64,000 nucleotides of DNA from Bacillota bacterium (GCA_030532225.1 JAUNLQ010000003.1:1-64000), one strand, 5' to 3'; shown: positions 42,073 through 52,097, counted from the stretch's first letter. A program made the numbers and translations. Notes: a model not told the origin generated them from the letters alone.

Positions 42073-42876
42073 TTATTCAAATTCTAGTTTTTGTTGGACC
42101 AGCTGGCCTGAGTTTTTTATTAGTAGAATTTCTGCCATAATGGAAATGGCTATTTCTTCCACTGACCCATTGTCTATGTCTATGCCTATTGGCATATGGA
42201 TTTTATCGATTTCTTCCTTACTAAAGCCCTTGGCTGTAAGTTTTTTTCTTAGGCTGTGGACCTTGGCCTTTGAGCCAATATTGCCCAGATACTTAAAGTC
42301 CTTTCTTAAAATATTTTCTAGGACTTCTTGGTCTTGGGCATGGCCCCTAGTTGCTACTACTATATAGGTAGAATCCTTGGAGAAGTTTAAGTCAGCTAAG
42401 GCCTCTTCTGGGTTTTTGCCTATAAAGGCTGAGATATCTTTTAAGTCTTCTGCATCTTTAAAGTCTATCCTGTCGTCTACTACCCTTACATCAAAGGCTG
42501 TCTTCACTGCAATTCTAGCTAACTTTTGGCCTACATGGCCTGCCCCAAAGATTATTAGTTGGCTGTTAGGATAAAATACTTTCACAAAACCTTGGGAGGC
42601 TCCTCCACAGGACATTTGTAGTTTTCCATCCTTAGAAAGATTATAATCAAATTCAAAGTCCTGGCCATCTTTTATGGCTTGCTGGGCCCTTTTCATTATG
42701 TCATATTCTATGGCTCCACCTCCAACAGTTCCTAGGCTAGATCCATCTTGGAAGACTGCCATAGTTGAACCTTGTCTAGCTGGAGCTGAGCCCTTATTTT
42801 TTGTCAGTATAACTAGGGCTGCCCTTTGGCCCTGGCTTACCCTCAAATCAATTTCTCTTAGTATTTTGCTTTCCAT
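42073..42876 (-). CDS. XdhC/CoxI-family molybdenum hydroxylase maturation factor
   Basis: A 267-residue protein that in relatives binds molybdenum cofactor and helps add the terminal sulfur (or here selenium) ligand before insertion into xanthine dehydrogenase. N-terminal XdhC/CoxI motifs (GSAPARQGSTMAVFQDGSSLGTVGGGAIEYD, MSCGGASQGFVKVF) precede a Rossmann-type domain (LIIFGAGHVGQKLARIA, about 131-147). Not the iron-sulfur subunit also called XdhC, which is at 52296-52901. Last gene of the minus-strand locus, one base after yqeB. Confidence 0.9.
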   Translation of the reverse strand: MESKILREIDLRVSQGQRAALVILTKNKGSAPARQGSTMAVFQDGSSLGTVGGGAIEYDIMKRAQQAIKDGQDFEFDYNLSKDGKLQMSCGGASQGFVKVFYPNSQLIIFGAGHVGQKLARIAVKTAFDVRVVDDRIDFKDAEDLKDISAFIGKNPEEALADLNFSKDSTYIVVATRGHAQDQEVLENILRKDFKYLGNIGSKAKVHSLRKKLTAKGFSKEEIDKIHMPIGIDIDNGSVEEIAISIMAEILLIKNSGQLVQQKLEFE

Positions 42877-42877
42877 T

Positions 42878-43687
42878 TTATCCCTCCTGTTTTTCTAATT
42901 TGTTTTCTAAAATTAATATACCTTCTAAGACTCCGCCGCCTATGGCCCTGGCCTTGTCTGAAATTGTATAAAGGTTGTTCTTGTCCCTTCTAGGGTCTAC
43001 ATCTCCAATTTTCATTCCCTTAAAGACTAGGCTACCTTCTTGGATCAAGCCTCTAACCATGCCCCTTAGGCCAGCTTTTACTTCCTTGCCATTTACATAG
43101 GCTAGAGTTTGGTCCTTTTCTACAAAATCTCCTATGGCAGCTACTAGCTGTATTGGTCCACTTTCTGGAGCCCTTAAAATTCTTTCTTGGCTATAGCCTT
43201 GGATTTCTCCTGGCCTGCCAGTGTTAGCTGCTGCTGGTCCTGAAAAAATAAGCCTGGCTAGGTTGTGGCCTCTTTTTGTTTCTATTACTAGGTCCACATC
43301 TTCTCCTGCCACAAAGCCTGGCCCCAAGCCAATGGTTATAGGAGCCATGTCTCTAGAAGTTCCTAGGTTTTTCTTGGCTAAGATTCCATCTACCACTACA
43401 TAGGGCTTTAACTTTTCAATATAAAGGCCTTTTTCATCTACTATTATAGGAATCTGTCCCTTATTCCAAGTCTCATATATTTCTTCTAGCTTATTAACTT
43501 TTTTTATAATCATATCTTCTATTTGAAGGCTAGAGTCATAAATAGCCTGGGCACAAGAAACTGTTGTCCTTATACAAGTTGGTTGGGCTGTTTCTAAAAT
43601 TAATAGCTTAAAGCCAACTCTGTAAAGTTTTTGGATAGTGCCTGTGGCTATGTCTCCTCCACCTCTTACAATTACTATCTTATTCAT
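42878..43687 (-). CDS. yqeB: YqeB-family selenium-dependent molybdenum hydroxylase accessory protein
   Basis: A 269-residue protein of the YqeB/EF2563 family, a marker of selenium-dependent molybdenum hydroxylase loci. N-terminal VIVRGGGDIATGTIQKLYRVGFKLLILETAQPTCIRTTVSCAQAIYD and the GLGPGFVAGEDVDLVIETKRGHNLAR segment are typical. Thought to help make or insert the labile selenium cofactor; exact chemistry unknown. Its ATG overlaps the mocA stop by 8 bases. Confidence 0.9.
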   Translation of the reverse strand: MNKIVIVRGGGDIATGTIQKLYRVGFKLLILETAQPTCIRTTVSCAQAIYDSSLQIEDMIIKKVNKLEEIYETWNKGQIPIIVDEKGLYIEKLKPYVVVDGILAKKNLGTSRDMAPITIGLGPGFVAGEDVDLVIETKRGHNLARLIFSGPAAANTGRPGEIQGYSQERILRAPESGPIQLVAAIGDFVEKDQTLAYVNGKEVKAGLRGMVRGLIQEGSLVFKGMKIGDVDPRRDKNNLYTISDKARAIGGGVLEGILILENKLEKQEG

Positions 43688-44252
43688 AGGTCTCCTTCAA
43701 GCTTTTATACTGGTCGTAGGAATCTATGTCCCAAAGTTCTTCTGGATTTTCAACAAGAACAGACTGGCCATCTTGGTCATTAAAAACAGCACTTCCTCCT
43801 TGGTCCTTTTTCAAGGATAAAAGAGCCTGCCTATAGGACTTGGGAAAAATTACTGGTGACCCTTTTCTCTTAGGGGTTTTTGGAAAAGTTACTAGGTCTT
43901 TATTTTCAAAGGCCCTTATTAGTCTTTGGCAAGTTTCTAGGCCCAAAAGAGGCTGGTCTGCTACAAAAAACATTAAGGCTGAGTCTGGGTCTGCCTGGCC
44001 AACTCCTAGTCTAATCGAGGCAGCCTTGCCTTCTTGGTTATTAGGATTATAAACACAAGTAAAAGCTCTAGCCTGGCCTTCTTTTAAGATTTCTTCATAG
44101 GAACTTACTAAAATCACCTGGTCCAAGTCTAATTGGCCTACTAGGTCTAAAACATGTTTGTAAAGGTCTTGGCCCTTAAAGTCTAAAAATAGCTTGTTAG
44201 TTCCCATCCTAGTAGAAAGACCTGCTGCCATAATTATGCCACTAATCTTCAT
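43680..44252 (-). CDS. mocA: Molybdenum cofactor cytidylyltransferase-like protein
   Basis: A 190-residue nucleotidyltransferase of the MocA/YgfJ family that adds CMP to molybdopterin for hydroxylase enzymes. The signature GIIMAAGLSTRMGTNKLFLDFKG is at residues 4-26, with FFVADQPLLGLETCQ near 95. ATG at 44252 has GGAG ten bases upstream and overlaps the yqeC stop by 11 bases; an in-frame ATG nine codons earlier precedes the ribosome site. Part of the tightly coupled yqeC-mocA-yqeB-xdhC group. Confidence 0.88.
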   Translation of the reverse strand: MKISGIIMAAGLSTRMGTNKLFLDFKGQDLYKHVLDLVGQLDLDQVILVSSYEEILKEGQARAFTCVYNPNNQEGKAASIRLGVGQADPDSALMFFVADQPLLGLETCQRLIRAFENKDLVTFPKTPKRKGSPVIFPKSYRQALLSLKKDQGGSAVFNDQDGQSVLVENPEELWDIDSYDQYKSLKETYE

Positions 44253-44958
44253 AATAGCTATGCTCCTTTGTAGATCCATAGAAAAATTTTATGCCTGGAA
44301 ATTTATCCCTTAAATAGCCTACAAGATCTCTAGCCCTTTGTATTTCTTCCTGGCTTTCAACTTGGCTAATAAATACATACTTAGGCCCAGCAAAGTCGGC
44401 AAAGGGGCCTGGCTTAGATAAAATTAGTTTTTCAATAGTCCCTTTGCTTATTACTTGGTCCTTTATTTGAGCCTGGAAGGCTGGATAATTGTATATAAAA
44501 TCAGAGCCTGCTTCTCTTCCTAAAACTTTTAAGGGGAAAACTGCCACTGCCTTAGTGGAAAAATCGTAGATAACAGGTTCATAAGGCTGCCAAAACTTTA
44601 AAGGCAATCTTCTAGCCCCGTCTGCTTCTACTAAAACATAGGCAAAATCTTTGGAAATTTCCCTTAAGGCTTCTTGGTCTATGGCCGCCAACTTGTCCTT
44701 GGCTGGGATTTTTTCTCCTAGGACTAGAATTTTTTTACTATAGTCCTGGCTTTGGTAGTGGTCTAGGCTAGTAAAGACATAGTCAACCTGACCCTTGCTT
44801 GGCAGACCTATTTTTGTTGATGGGCTTATTAAAACTGACCCAAAATTTTTTAGGTCTGCTGCCAGGGCCATCATTAGGCTAGTCTTGCCTCCTGATCCTG
44901 TTATGGCTACAAGGTCTCCTTTTTCTATTTCTAATATTTCTATTAGTCTTTCTGTCAT
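44242..44958 (-). CDS. yqeC: YqeC-family selenium-dependent hydroxylase accessory protein
   Basis: A 238-residue protein of the YqeC family, found with YqeB and SelD in selenium-dependent molybdenum hydroxylase systems. An ATP-binding-like loop AITGSGGKTSLM is at about residues 18-29, and VLVEADGARRLPLKFWQPYEPV is characteristic. Role in cofactor selenation is inferred from co-occurrence. ATG start with AAGGA upstream, 34 bases after the dehydrogenase gene. Confidence 0.9.
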   Translation of the reverse strand: MTERLIEILEIEKGDLVAITGSGGKTSLMMALAADLKNFGSVLISPSTKIGLPSKGQVDYVFTSLDHYQSQDYSKKILVLGEKIPAKDKLAAIDQEALREISKDFAYVLVEADGARRLPLKFWQPYEPVIYDFSTKAVAVFPLKVLGREAGSDFIYNYPAFQAQIKDQVISKGTIEKLILSKPGPFADFAGPKYVFISQVESQEEIQRARDLVGYLRDKFPGIKFFYGSTKEHSYYED

Positions 44959-44992
44959 TTTAAAAATCCTTAGCTTTTTTCCTTAGAAAAAT

Positions 44993-47611
44993 TTATTTTT
45001 TATTCTTAGGCTTTTTTGAATAAGCTGTATCTTCTAAAGGCAGACTGGTCCTAAACTTGCCATCTAGGGCATAGTAGGCTCCTTGGACTGCTGGGGTAAT
45101 TGGAATAGTTGAGATTTCTCCTACTCCCTTGGCCCCATAGGCTATGTCTAGAAGCTCAGTTTTTTCTACAGTTATTGGATAGATTTTCGGTATATCAGTT
45201 GCCTTCCACAATCCTAAACTGCCAAACTTAGCCTTTATTACAGAATTTTCAAGGCGAAGGTCTTCTGTCAAGCTGTAGCCTAAGCCCATAACTATACCAC
45301 CTTCAATTTGGCCTTCTATTGAATTTGGATTTATTACTTTTCCTGCATCAAAGGCGCCATGAACTTCTTTGATCTTGCCATGGTCATCTAAAATAACCAC
45401 ATTACTTGCATAACCATAGGCTATATGGGAAACTGGATTTTTCTTAGTAGAAGTTATTGGATCTGTTGGGTCAAAATATTCATAAAAATATTCTTCTCCT
45501 TCTAGGTCTACCAAGGTCTTATTTTCCAAGTCCTTGGCTAACATTTGGCCAACTTTTTCTACTGCCTGGCCTGAAATCAAGGTTTGCCTAGACCCTGAAG
45601 ATGTTCCTGAGTCTGGAGAATCTTCTGAAGATGGGCCCATAACCCTTAGCTTAGAAACATCTAAGCCTGTAGCCTGGCCTAATATTTGTAAAAATACTGT
45701 TTGACAGCCTTGGCCTAGGTCTGAGGCTGCACAGTAAAGTTTGGCAATGCCATCTTCTACCTTTAGCCTAGCCCTACCCTTGTCTGGCAGACCTACACCA
45801 ACTCCTGAATTTTTCATGGCACAAGCTATACCAGCACGGTCCTTGTTCTTTTCATATACATCCTTTACAGCCTCTAGGGTTTCTACTAGGGCTGTTGACC
45901 TGTCTGCTATTTGGCCATTTGGCAAAACTTGGCCTGGTCTTATGGCATTTCTGTAGCGAATTTCCCAAGGAGAAATTCCAACTTCTTCAGCTAAAAGGTT
46001 GATCAAAGCCTCTAAGGCAAAATTTGACTGACATACTCCAAAGCCTCTAAAGGCACCTGCTGGAGGGTTGTTAGTATAATAGCCATAGCCATTAATATTT
46101 GTATTTTGGTAATTATAAGGTCCTACTGAGTGGGTACAAGCCCTTTCTAAAACAGGCCCACACAAGGAAGCATAGGCACCTGTATCAAAATAAATTTCTG
46201 CCTCCATGGCTTGGAAAATTCCATTTTCATCACAGCCTAGGGTAAAGCTTCCAATCATTGGATGGCGTTTTGGATGCCATCTTAAAGATTCGTCCCTAGT
46301 CATTTTATGCTTAACTGGTCTTTGGTAGACATAGGCCGCTAGGGCTGCTGCTGGCTGAACTGACATGTCCTCCTTGCCTCCAAAGGCTCCACCTATAAGA
46401 GGATTTTCCACAACTATTCGATCTGCCTGGTCTTCCCAGCCAAACATTATTGACAGTTCCTTCCTAGTGTCATAAACAGATTGGTCTGAAGAATACACCT
46501 TGACTCCATCCTTGTAAGGCAGGGCCACACAACACTCTGGCTCTAAGTAGGCATGTTCTGTAAAAGGAGTGCTAAAAGTCCTGGTTACTACATGGGCACA
46601 AGACTTTAAGGCTTCTTTTGAATTTCCACGGCTTACATGTCTTTCTTGGCAAAGATTGCCTCCTTGGTGGATTTTTGGTGCATCAGCTTTCATAGCTTCT
46701 TCTATTGTGCTAACTGGCTGTAATTCTTCTAAGTCAACCTTGACTAGTTTTTTTGCCTCATTTAAGATTTCTTCACTTTCAGCAACTATAAAACAAAAGG
46801 CATCTCCTAGGGACCTGGTAATTTCCCCTACATCAATAAAAACATCCCAGTCTTGTTGGATATGGCCGATTTTTTTATTAGGTAGGTCCTTGGCCGTTAA
46901 AACTCCAATAACTCCCTCTAGTTTTTCAGCCTGGCTAGTATCTAGGCTAAGAAGTTTGGCCCTAGGATATTTAGTTCTTACACAGGCTCCATAGGCCATA
47001 TTTGGAAGTTCTATATCATCAGTATAAATACCCTGGCCTAAAATTTTGGCCTTGGCATTGACTCTAACTTTGGAAATTCCAATTTGGGCATCTTCTACAA
47101 GGTCCCCAATTTCTTCTTGGCCCCTTAGAATTTTGCCAGCTAAATTTATAGCTTCAACAATCTTTACATAGCCAGTACAACGGCAAATATTATTTTTTAT
47201 TGCTTCTTTTATTTGGTCTTCATTAGGGTCTGGATTCTTCCTTAAAAGACTGGCTCCAGCCATTACCATACCAGGAATACAAAAACCACATTGGACAGCT
47301 CCAACTTCAGAAAAACTATAAGTAAAGGCATCTTTTTCCCTTTGACTTAAGCCTTCAATGGTGATTACTTCCTTGCCTGCAAGCTTAGAAATTTTCTTTA
47401 CACAGGCCCTAGTAGCTTGGTCGTCTAGAATTATTGTACAAGTTCCACAGGCCCCTTGGCTACAGCCATCCTTTACTGAAGTTATTTTCAAATCATCTCT
47501 TAAAAATCTTAAAAGAGACTTGTCCTTATAGCTAATATAAGTTTTTCCATTTACATTTACTTCTATTTTTTTATCTGCTGGACCTAAGTCTCCAATTAAT
47601 ATTTTTTCCAT
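44993..47611 (-). CDS. Selenium-dependent xanthine dehydrogenase, fused Fe-S and molybdenum chain
   Basis: An 872-residue hydroxylase in which the [2Fe-2S] domain and the molybdopterin domain form one chain, the Se_dep_XDH arrangement. First cluster: CSQGACGTC with a further cysteine (about 50-70); second: CGFCIPG and CRCTGY (about 105-145). Molybdenum domain from about 180, with NPLIGGAFGGKEDM, GAFRGFGVCQSN and active-site glutamate in KGVGEIS near the C-terminus. There is no FAD domain, so electrons must leave through a partner. Selenium is a labile ligand, not selenocysteine, and no in-frame TGA is needed. The ATG at 47611 with AGAGG is chosen over a GTG two codons upstream. Confidence 0.92.
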   Translation of the reverse strand: MEKILIGDLGPADKKIEVNVNGKTYISYKDKSLLRFLRDDLKITSVKDGCSQGACGTCTIILDDQATRACVKKISKLAGKEVITIEGLSQREKDAFTYSFSEVGAVQCGFCIPGMVMAGASLLRKNPDPNEDQIKEAIKNNICRCTGYVKIVEAINLAGKILRGQEEIGDLVEDAQIGISKVRVNAKAKILGQGIYTDDIELPNMAYGACVRTKYPRAKLLSLDTSQAEKLEGVIGVLTAKDLPNKKIGHIQQDWDVFIDVGEITRSLGDAFCFIVAESEEILNEAKKLVKVDLEELQPVSTIEEAMKADAPKIHQGGNLCQERHVSRGNSKEALKSCAHVVTRTFSTPFTEHAYLEPECCVALPYKDGVKVYSSDQSVYDTRKELSIMFGWEDQADRIVVENPLIGGAFGGKEDMSVQPAAALAAYVYQRPVKHKMTRDESLRWHPKRHPMIGSFTLGCDENGIFQAMEAEIYFDTGAYASLCGPVLERACTHSVGPYNYQNTNINGYGYYTNNPPAGAFRGFGVCQSNFALEALINLLAEEVGISPWEIRYRNAIRPGQVLPNGQIADRSTALVETLEAVKDVYEKNKDRAGIACAMKNSGVGVGLPDKGRARLKVEDGIAKLYCAASDLGQGCQTVFLQILGQATGLDVSKLRVMGPSSEDSPDSGTSSGSRQTLISGQAVEKVGQMLAKDLENKTLVDLEGEEYFYEYFDPTDPITSTKKNPVSHIAYGYASNVVILDDHGKIKEVHGAFDAGKVINPNSIEGQIEGGIVMGLGYSLTEDLRLENSVIKAKFGSLGLWKATDIPKIYPITVEKTELLDIAYGAKGVGEISTIPITPAVQGAYYALDGKFRTSLPLEDTAYSKKPKNKK

Positions 47612-47648
47612 ATGCACCTCTTTTATCTCAATACTAAATCTTCTTGCT

Positions 47649-49016
47649 TTAAAATCTTCTTTTTATAAATTGGCCTCTAGCTTTTTGGCCAAGTAATTTT
47701 CCTTGGTCCACTATTATTTCTCCCCTGGAAATTACTGTGCTTACCCTATAATCCACTTCAAAACCTTGATAACTTGTATAGTCAACCTTAGAGTGGCGGT
47801 TGTCCTGGGAAATCACATAGGATTTTTTCTCCAATAGGACTAAGTCTCCATCTGCTCCAACTTCTAAGGACCCCTTTTGAGGATAAAGTCCAAAGATTTT
47901 AGCAGGATTTGTACATAATACTTGGACCAGGCTTTCAAGGGACAGGCCTCTTTTTAAGCCTGCACTTATAAGCAGTTCTAGTCTTTCTTCTACTCCAGGT
48001 CCTCCTCCAGGACAAGTCAAAAAGTTTTTTGCGTGGGGGAGTTTATCCCTTTGGTAGAAAAATGGACAGTGGTCTGTGGCCACTACATCTATACTTCCAT
48101 CTCCAAGGCCAGCCCACAGGGCTTCTTGGTCTGTTTTCTTTCTTAAAGGTGGAGCCATAATGTATTTTACTCCTTCTTCTGGCCCTCCTTCTAAGTACTT
48201 GTCTTCATCTAAAAAAAGATATTGGGGACAAGTTTCACAGTAGAGATTTTCCACTCCCCTTTGGCGGGCCAGTTGGATTTCTCTAAGGCCTGCTCCACTA
48301 GATACATGAACTATATATAATTTAGGACAGCCTGCCATTTGGCTAAGATAAGTCAGTCTGTTAATGGCCTCAGCCTCTGTTTCAGCTGGCCTAGTCTTAG
48401 CATGATAAATAGGGTCTAGCCTGCCTTCTTTTTCTGCCTGGTCTCTTAGGGTCTTAATGGCTCCGTCATTTTCACAATGGACACAAACTACAGTGCCTGT
48501 CTCCTTGGCCTTTTTCAAAACCTTGAGAATTTGGTCGTCTGTAAGCTTCCCTCCATAGGTAGTGTAAATCTTTAAGGACACAATGCCCTGGTCATATAGG
48601 CCTTGAAATTCTTGTAAGTGGCTGTCTTCAACTTCTTGGATGGCTCCATGGAAAGAATAATCAATTATAGACTTTTTCCCTAGGTCATAATACTTGTCAA
48701 CCATAGCCTGTAAACTAGATCCCCTTGGTCCAAAGCCAATATGGTCAACAATACTAGTAGTACCTCCAAAGGCTGCAGCCCTAGTTCCACTATAAAAATC
48801 ATCTACAGAAATATAGTTGCCTAGGTCTAGCTCCATATGAGTATGAACATCTACTCCTCCAGGAAGGACAAGTTTATTTTCAGCAGAAATTACATCAGCC
48901 TCTAAGTCCTCTATGTCCTTGGCAATTTTTTCAATTTTCCCTTGAGAAATAAGTAGGTCTACTACTTCTTCTCTGGAATCTTTTATTATCTTTGCATTTT
49001 TTATTAATAGCTTCAT
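47649..49016 (-). CDS. hyuA: Dihydropyrimidinase/hydantoinase-type cyclic amidohydrolase
   Basis: A 455-residue dinuclear-zinc hydrolase that opens cyclic imides such as dihydropyrimidines and hydantoins. Metal ligands: VDVHTHMELDLG (about 56-67), the carboxylated lysine in VSLKIYTTYGG (about 151), HCENDGA and YIVHVSSGAG, and the aspartate in VATDHCPFF. In selenium-dependent hydroxylase loci this gene type is a standard member, and in anaerobic purine degradation it probably opens a purine-derived ring. ATG start with AGGTGA upstream; 8 bases downstream of ade. Confidence 0.92.
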   Translation of the reverse strand: MKLLIKNAKIIKDSREEVVDLLISQGKIEKIAKDIEDLEADVISAENKLVLPGGVDVHTHMELDLGNYISVDDFYSGTRAAAFGGTTSIVDHIGFGPRGSSLQAMVDKYYDLGKKSIIDYSFHGAIQEVEDSHLQEFQGLYDQGIVSLKIYTTYGGKLTDDQILKVLKKAKETGTVVCVHCENDGAIKTLRDQAEKEGRLDPIYHAKTRPAETEAEAINRLTYLSQMAGCPKLYIVHVSSGAGLREIQLARQRGVENLYCETCPQYLFLDEDKYLEGGPEEGVKYIMAPPLRKKTDQEALWAGLGDGSIDVVATDHCPFFYQRDKLPHAKNFLTCPGGGPGVEERLELLISAGLKRGLSLESLVQVLCTNPAKIFGLYPQKGSLEVGADGDLVLLEKKSYVISQDNRHSKVDYTSYQGFEVDYRVSTVISRGEIIVDQGKLLGQKARGQFIKRRF

Positions 49017-49024
49017 CTTGTCAC

Positions 49025-50728
49025 CTATACATTTATATCTACAAAATCAAATATATCTACATCAAAAAGTCCCTTGTCAGTAAGCTTTAAATGGGGAATG
49101 ACTGGCAGGGCCATAAAGGCCAAAGTCAGCAAGGGGTCTACTTGGCCTCCTAGGTCTGTCTTTATAAGCTTAAGTATATGGTCTAGGCTTGTCCTTAGTT
49201 CATGGAGGGACTTGTTAGACATTATTCCTCCTATTTCTAAGGCTAGGCTAGCTAAGACCTTGCCATCTTTTACTAGGACCAGGCCTCCTTGGATCCTTTC
49301 AATTTCCTTCATAGCCAAGTACATATCCCTGTCATTGGCTCCAACTATTATTAGGTTGTGGGAGTCATGGGCAATAGTTGACCCTATGGCTCCAGCCTTT
49401 ATGCCTAAATTTTTAATTATTCCTAGGCCCATACTCTTTAGGCCCTTGTGTCTTTCTATAACTGCAAGTTTCAAATAAGGTCCTTGGGCCAAAAACTTAG
49501 CACCTACTACAGGGACCTCTTCTATAAGCTTGTCTGTTATTAGGTCCCCCTTGTTAACTCCAATAACCCTAGCCTTAGTAGACCTTAGTGGTATTTGAAA
49601 GTCTTCTTCTTTAAAGGGATAAATTTTTACACTTTCTATAAGGTCTATAGGCTGGCTTTCTTTAATATCTATAAGTAATTTTCCTTGGCCAAAATACCTT
49701 TGTCCCCTTATATAAACATCAGAAATTTTAAAATCTTCTAAGCCCTCTAAAACTATAAAAGAGCCTTCATAGCCTGGAGCCAAGGCTCCCTTGTTTTTTA
49801 AGCCATAACAAAGGGCAGGGTTTATGGTGGCCATTTTTATGGCATCAATTGGATCTACTCCATTTCTAATGGCTATCTTTATGTTTTCATTAATAGATCC
49901 CTTGGCCTCTAGGTCTGCAGGGTGCTTGTCATCTGTACAGAACAAACACCTGGCCACATTGTCCTTGTTTACATTTTTACTTAGAACTTCAGCATTTTGT
50001 GCAGCAGTTCCCTGGCGAATTAGTAGATACATGCCCCTAGCCAGCCTTTGGTTCATTTCCTCAATGCTTGAAGACTCGTGGTCAGTTTTTATGCCAGCTA
50101 AGACATAGGCATTTAAGTCTTGGTCCATAAGACCTGGGCTGTGGCCATCTATTATCCTATCTGAAAAAGAACAAATCTTTTTTAAAATTTCCTCGTCTTC
50201 ATTAAGCAGGCCTACATAGTCCATCATTTCTCCTAAGCCTAGGACCCTGTCTTTGTTTTTATATTTTTCCAAGTCCTGGTAGCTTAGCCTGGCACCTGAA
50301 TTTTCAAAAGGAGTACAAGGTACACAAGATGGAAGCATTAGCCTTACATCTAAAGGCAGGCCTTCAGATGCAGATAAAATATAGTCTATCCCCCTTAGAC
50401 CAAGTACATTTCCTATTTCATGAGGGTCAGCTATTATAGTTCCTACACCATTTGCTAGAAGAATTTTTGCCAATTGGCTAGGACTTAGCATAGAGGATTC
50501 TATATGTATATGGCTATCTATTAAAGTTGGACAAATGTATCTTCCTCCTAGGTCAACTTCCTCCTTGCCAGCATAAGAACCAAAGCCTAGAATTTGTCCC
50601 TTATCTAGGGCCAGGTCACAAGGAATTATTTGACTTGAAAAAACGTCAATTACTTTTACATTTTTAAAAACCAGGTCTGGCTTTTCAAGGCCCCTAGCCT
50701 TGGTAATTTTATTTTTTAAATTTTCCAT
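49025..50728 (-). CDS. ade: Adenine deaminase
   Basis: A 567-residue amidohydrolase that converts adenine to hypoxanthine and ammonia. The N-terminal IDSHIHIESSMLSPSQLAKILLANGVGTIIADPHEIGNVLG (about 70-110) is diagnostic for Ade, and the C-terminal domain has the typical AHDSHNLIIVGANDRDM segment. Full length. It follows a terminator placed after the NCS2 permease, so it may start a separate transcript (ade-hyuA-Se-xdh-yqeC-mocA-yqeB-xdhC). Feeds adenine to the xanthine dehydrogenases. Confidence 0.95.
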   Translation of the reverse strand: MENLKNKITKARGLEKPDLVFKNVKVIDVFSSQIIPCDLALDKGQILGFGSYAGKEEVDLGGRYICPTLIDSHIHIESSMLSPSQLAKILLANGVGTIIADPHEIGNVLGLRGIDYILSASEGLPLDVRLMLPSCVPCTPFENSGARLSYQDLEKYKNKDRVLGLGEMMDYVGLLNEDEEILKKICSFSDRIIDGHSPGLMDQDLNAYVLAGIKTDHESSSIEEMNQRLARGMYLLIRQGTAAQNAEVLSKNVNKDNVARCLFCTDDKHPADLEAKGSINENIKIAIRNGVDPIDAIKMATINPALCYGLKNKGALAPGYEGSFIVLEGLEDFKISDVYIRGQRYFGQGKLLIDIKESQPIDLIESVKIYPFKEEDFQIPLRSTKARVIGVNKGDLITDKLIEEVPVVGAKFLAQGPYLKLAVIERHKGLKSMGLGIIKNLGIKAGAIGSTIAHDSHNLIIVGANDRDMYLAMKEIERIQGGLVLVKDGKVLASLALEIGGIMSNKSLHELRTSLDHILKLIKTDLGGQVDPLLTLAFMALPVIPHLKLTDKGLFDVDIFDFVDINV

Positions 50729-50744
50729 AGCCTACCTCTCTATA

Positions 50745-50777
50745 TAAAAAAGCCTCGTAAAAAAACATTACGAGACT
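50745..50777 (-). terminator. Terminator between the NCS2 permease and ade
   Basis: Minus strand: 10-bp stem AGTCTCGTAA/TTACGAGGCT (one T-G pair), 7-base loop, then TTTTTT. It divides the purine locus into two transcription units or reduces read-through. Confidence 0.85.
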
Positions 50778-50789
50778 TTTTATAATTAT

Positions 50790-52097
50790 TTATCCAAATA
50801 TCTTATAGACTATAAATAGTGCAGCAAGGATTATCATTAATATTGATACCTTTTCTTTCTTGCCTGTTAATAGGTTTAGGATTGCATAAGAAGTAATCCC
50901 CCAAACAATACCTTCTGCAATAGAATAAGCAAATGGCATCATTATAATAGTCAAGAAGGCTGGAATTGATTCTGTATAGTCGTCAAAATCAATTTCTTTT
51001 ATTGGACTCATCATAAACAAGCCAACTATAATTAGGGCTGGAGCAGTTGCTGCTGCTGGTATAATTGCAAAGATTGGGAATAAGAATAAACTTATTAAGA
51101 ACAAGGCTGCTGTTGTTAAAGAAGTTAGGCCTGTTCTTCCACCATCTGCAACACCTGAAGCAGATTCTACATAAGTAGTAATTGTAGATGTTCCAAGTAA
51201 GGCTCCCACTGTAGTACCAATAGCATCAGCTAATAGGGCTGGACCAAGCTTTGGTAGGTCCCCTTGGTCGTCTAACATGTCTGCCTTTGTTGCTACACCA
51301 ATTAAAGTTCCAATTGTATCAAAAACATCTACAAACAAGAACGCAAATACAACTGCAAACATTTCTTTTGTAAAAACATTTGACCATTGTAGTTTAAAGG
51401 CTATTGGTGCAAGTGAAGGTGGTAGAGAAAATACTTGGCTTGGTAGGCTAGTTACGCCTAAAAACATAGCCAAGACTGTTGAGGCTAAAATACCAATCAA
51501 AAGTCCTCCCCTAACCTTAAATTTTAGAAGAACACCAATTACTATAAGTCCAAAAATGGCAACTATAGATGTTGGAGCTGTTAGATCTCCTATAGAAACT
51601 ATGGTTCCACCTTCGCCAACGATTAAGCCTGCATTTACTAGACCAATCATTGCGATGAAAAGACCGATCCCCACTGATACCCCTTTTTTCAAAGTCATTG
51701 GTATGGCGTGGAAAATAGCCTCCCTTACATTAAATATTGACATTAGTATAAAGATTACACCTTCAATAAAGACTGCTGTTAGTGCATAGGTCCAATCTTT
51801 TCCCATACCTAGTACAACTGAAAAAGTAAAGTAAGCATTTAATCCCATTCCTGCTGAAAGGGCAAAAGGATAGTTAGCCATTAAGGCCATTAGTATGGTT
51901 GCCAAGGCTGAAGCTAAAATAGTTGCAGTGAACACTGCCCCTTGGTCCATGCCAGTTTGACTTAACATGCCTGGATTTACAGCCAATATGTATGACATAG
52001 TCATAAAGGTTGTTATGCCAGCCATTACTTCAGTTCTTACTGTAGTATTATTTTCAGAAAGTTTAAATTGTCTTTCTAAAAAACTTTTTTCTGCCAT
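50790..52097 (-). CDS. NCS2-family adenine/guanine/hypoxanthine permease (AzgA/PbuG type)
   Basis: A 435-residue purine:cation symporter with about 13 helices. The NTTVRTEVMAGITTFMTMSYILAVNPGMLSQTGM start and FALSAGMGLNAYFTFSV motif are the AzgA/PbuG branch marks, as is LFVDVFDTIGTLIGVA. Likely imports adenine, hypoxanthine or guanine. ATG start with AAGGAGG upstream, after a structured leader with a TATAAT at 52202-52207. No purine riboswitch core was found in the leader. Confidence 0.9.
   Translation of the reverse strand: MAEKSFLERQFKLSENNTTVRTEVMAGITTFMTMSYILAVNPGMLSQTGMDQGAVFTATILASALATILMALMANYPFALSAGMGLNAYFTFSVVLGMGKDWTYALTAVFIEGVIFILMSIFNVREAIFHAIPMTLKKGVSVGIGLFIAMIGLVNAGLIVGEGGTIVSIGDLTAPTSIVAIFGLIVIGVLLKFKVRGGLLIGILASTVLAMFLGVTSLPSQVFSLPPSLAPIAFKLQWSNVFTKEMFAVVFAFLFVDVFDTIGTLIGVATKADMLDDQGDLPKLGPALLADAIGTTVGALLGTSTITTYVESASGVADGGRTGLTSLTTAALFLISLFLFPIFAIIPAAATAPALIIVGLFMMSPIKEIDFDDYTESIPAFLTIIMMPFAYSIAEGIVWGITSYAILNLLTGKKEKVSILMIILAALFIVYKIFG

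Noticed and set aside
44993-47611. Selenocysteine codon in the selenium-type dehydrogenase
   Set aside because: The frame has no internal TGA, and this enzyme class carries selenium as a labile ligand of the molybdenum centre.
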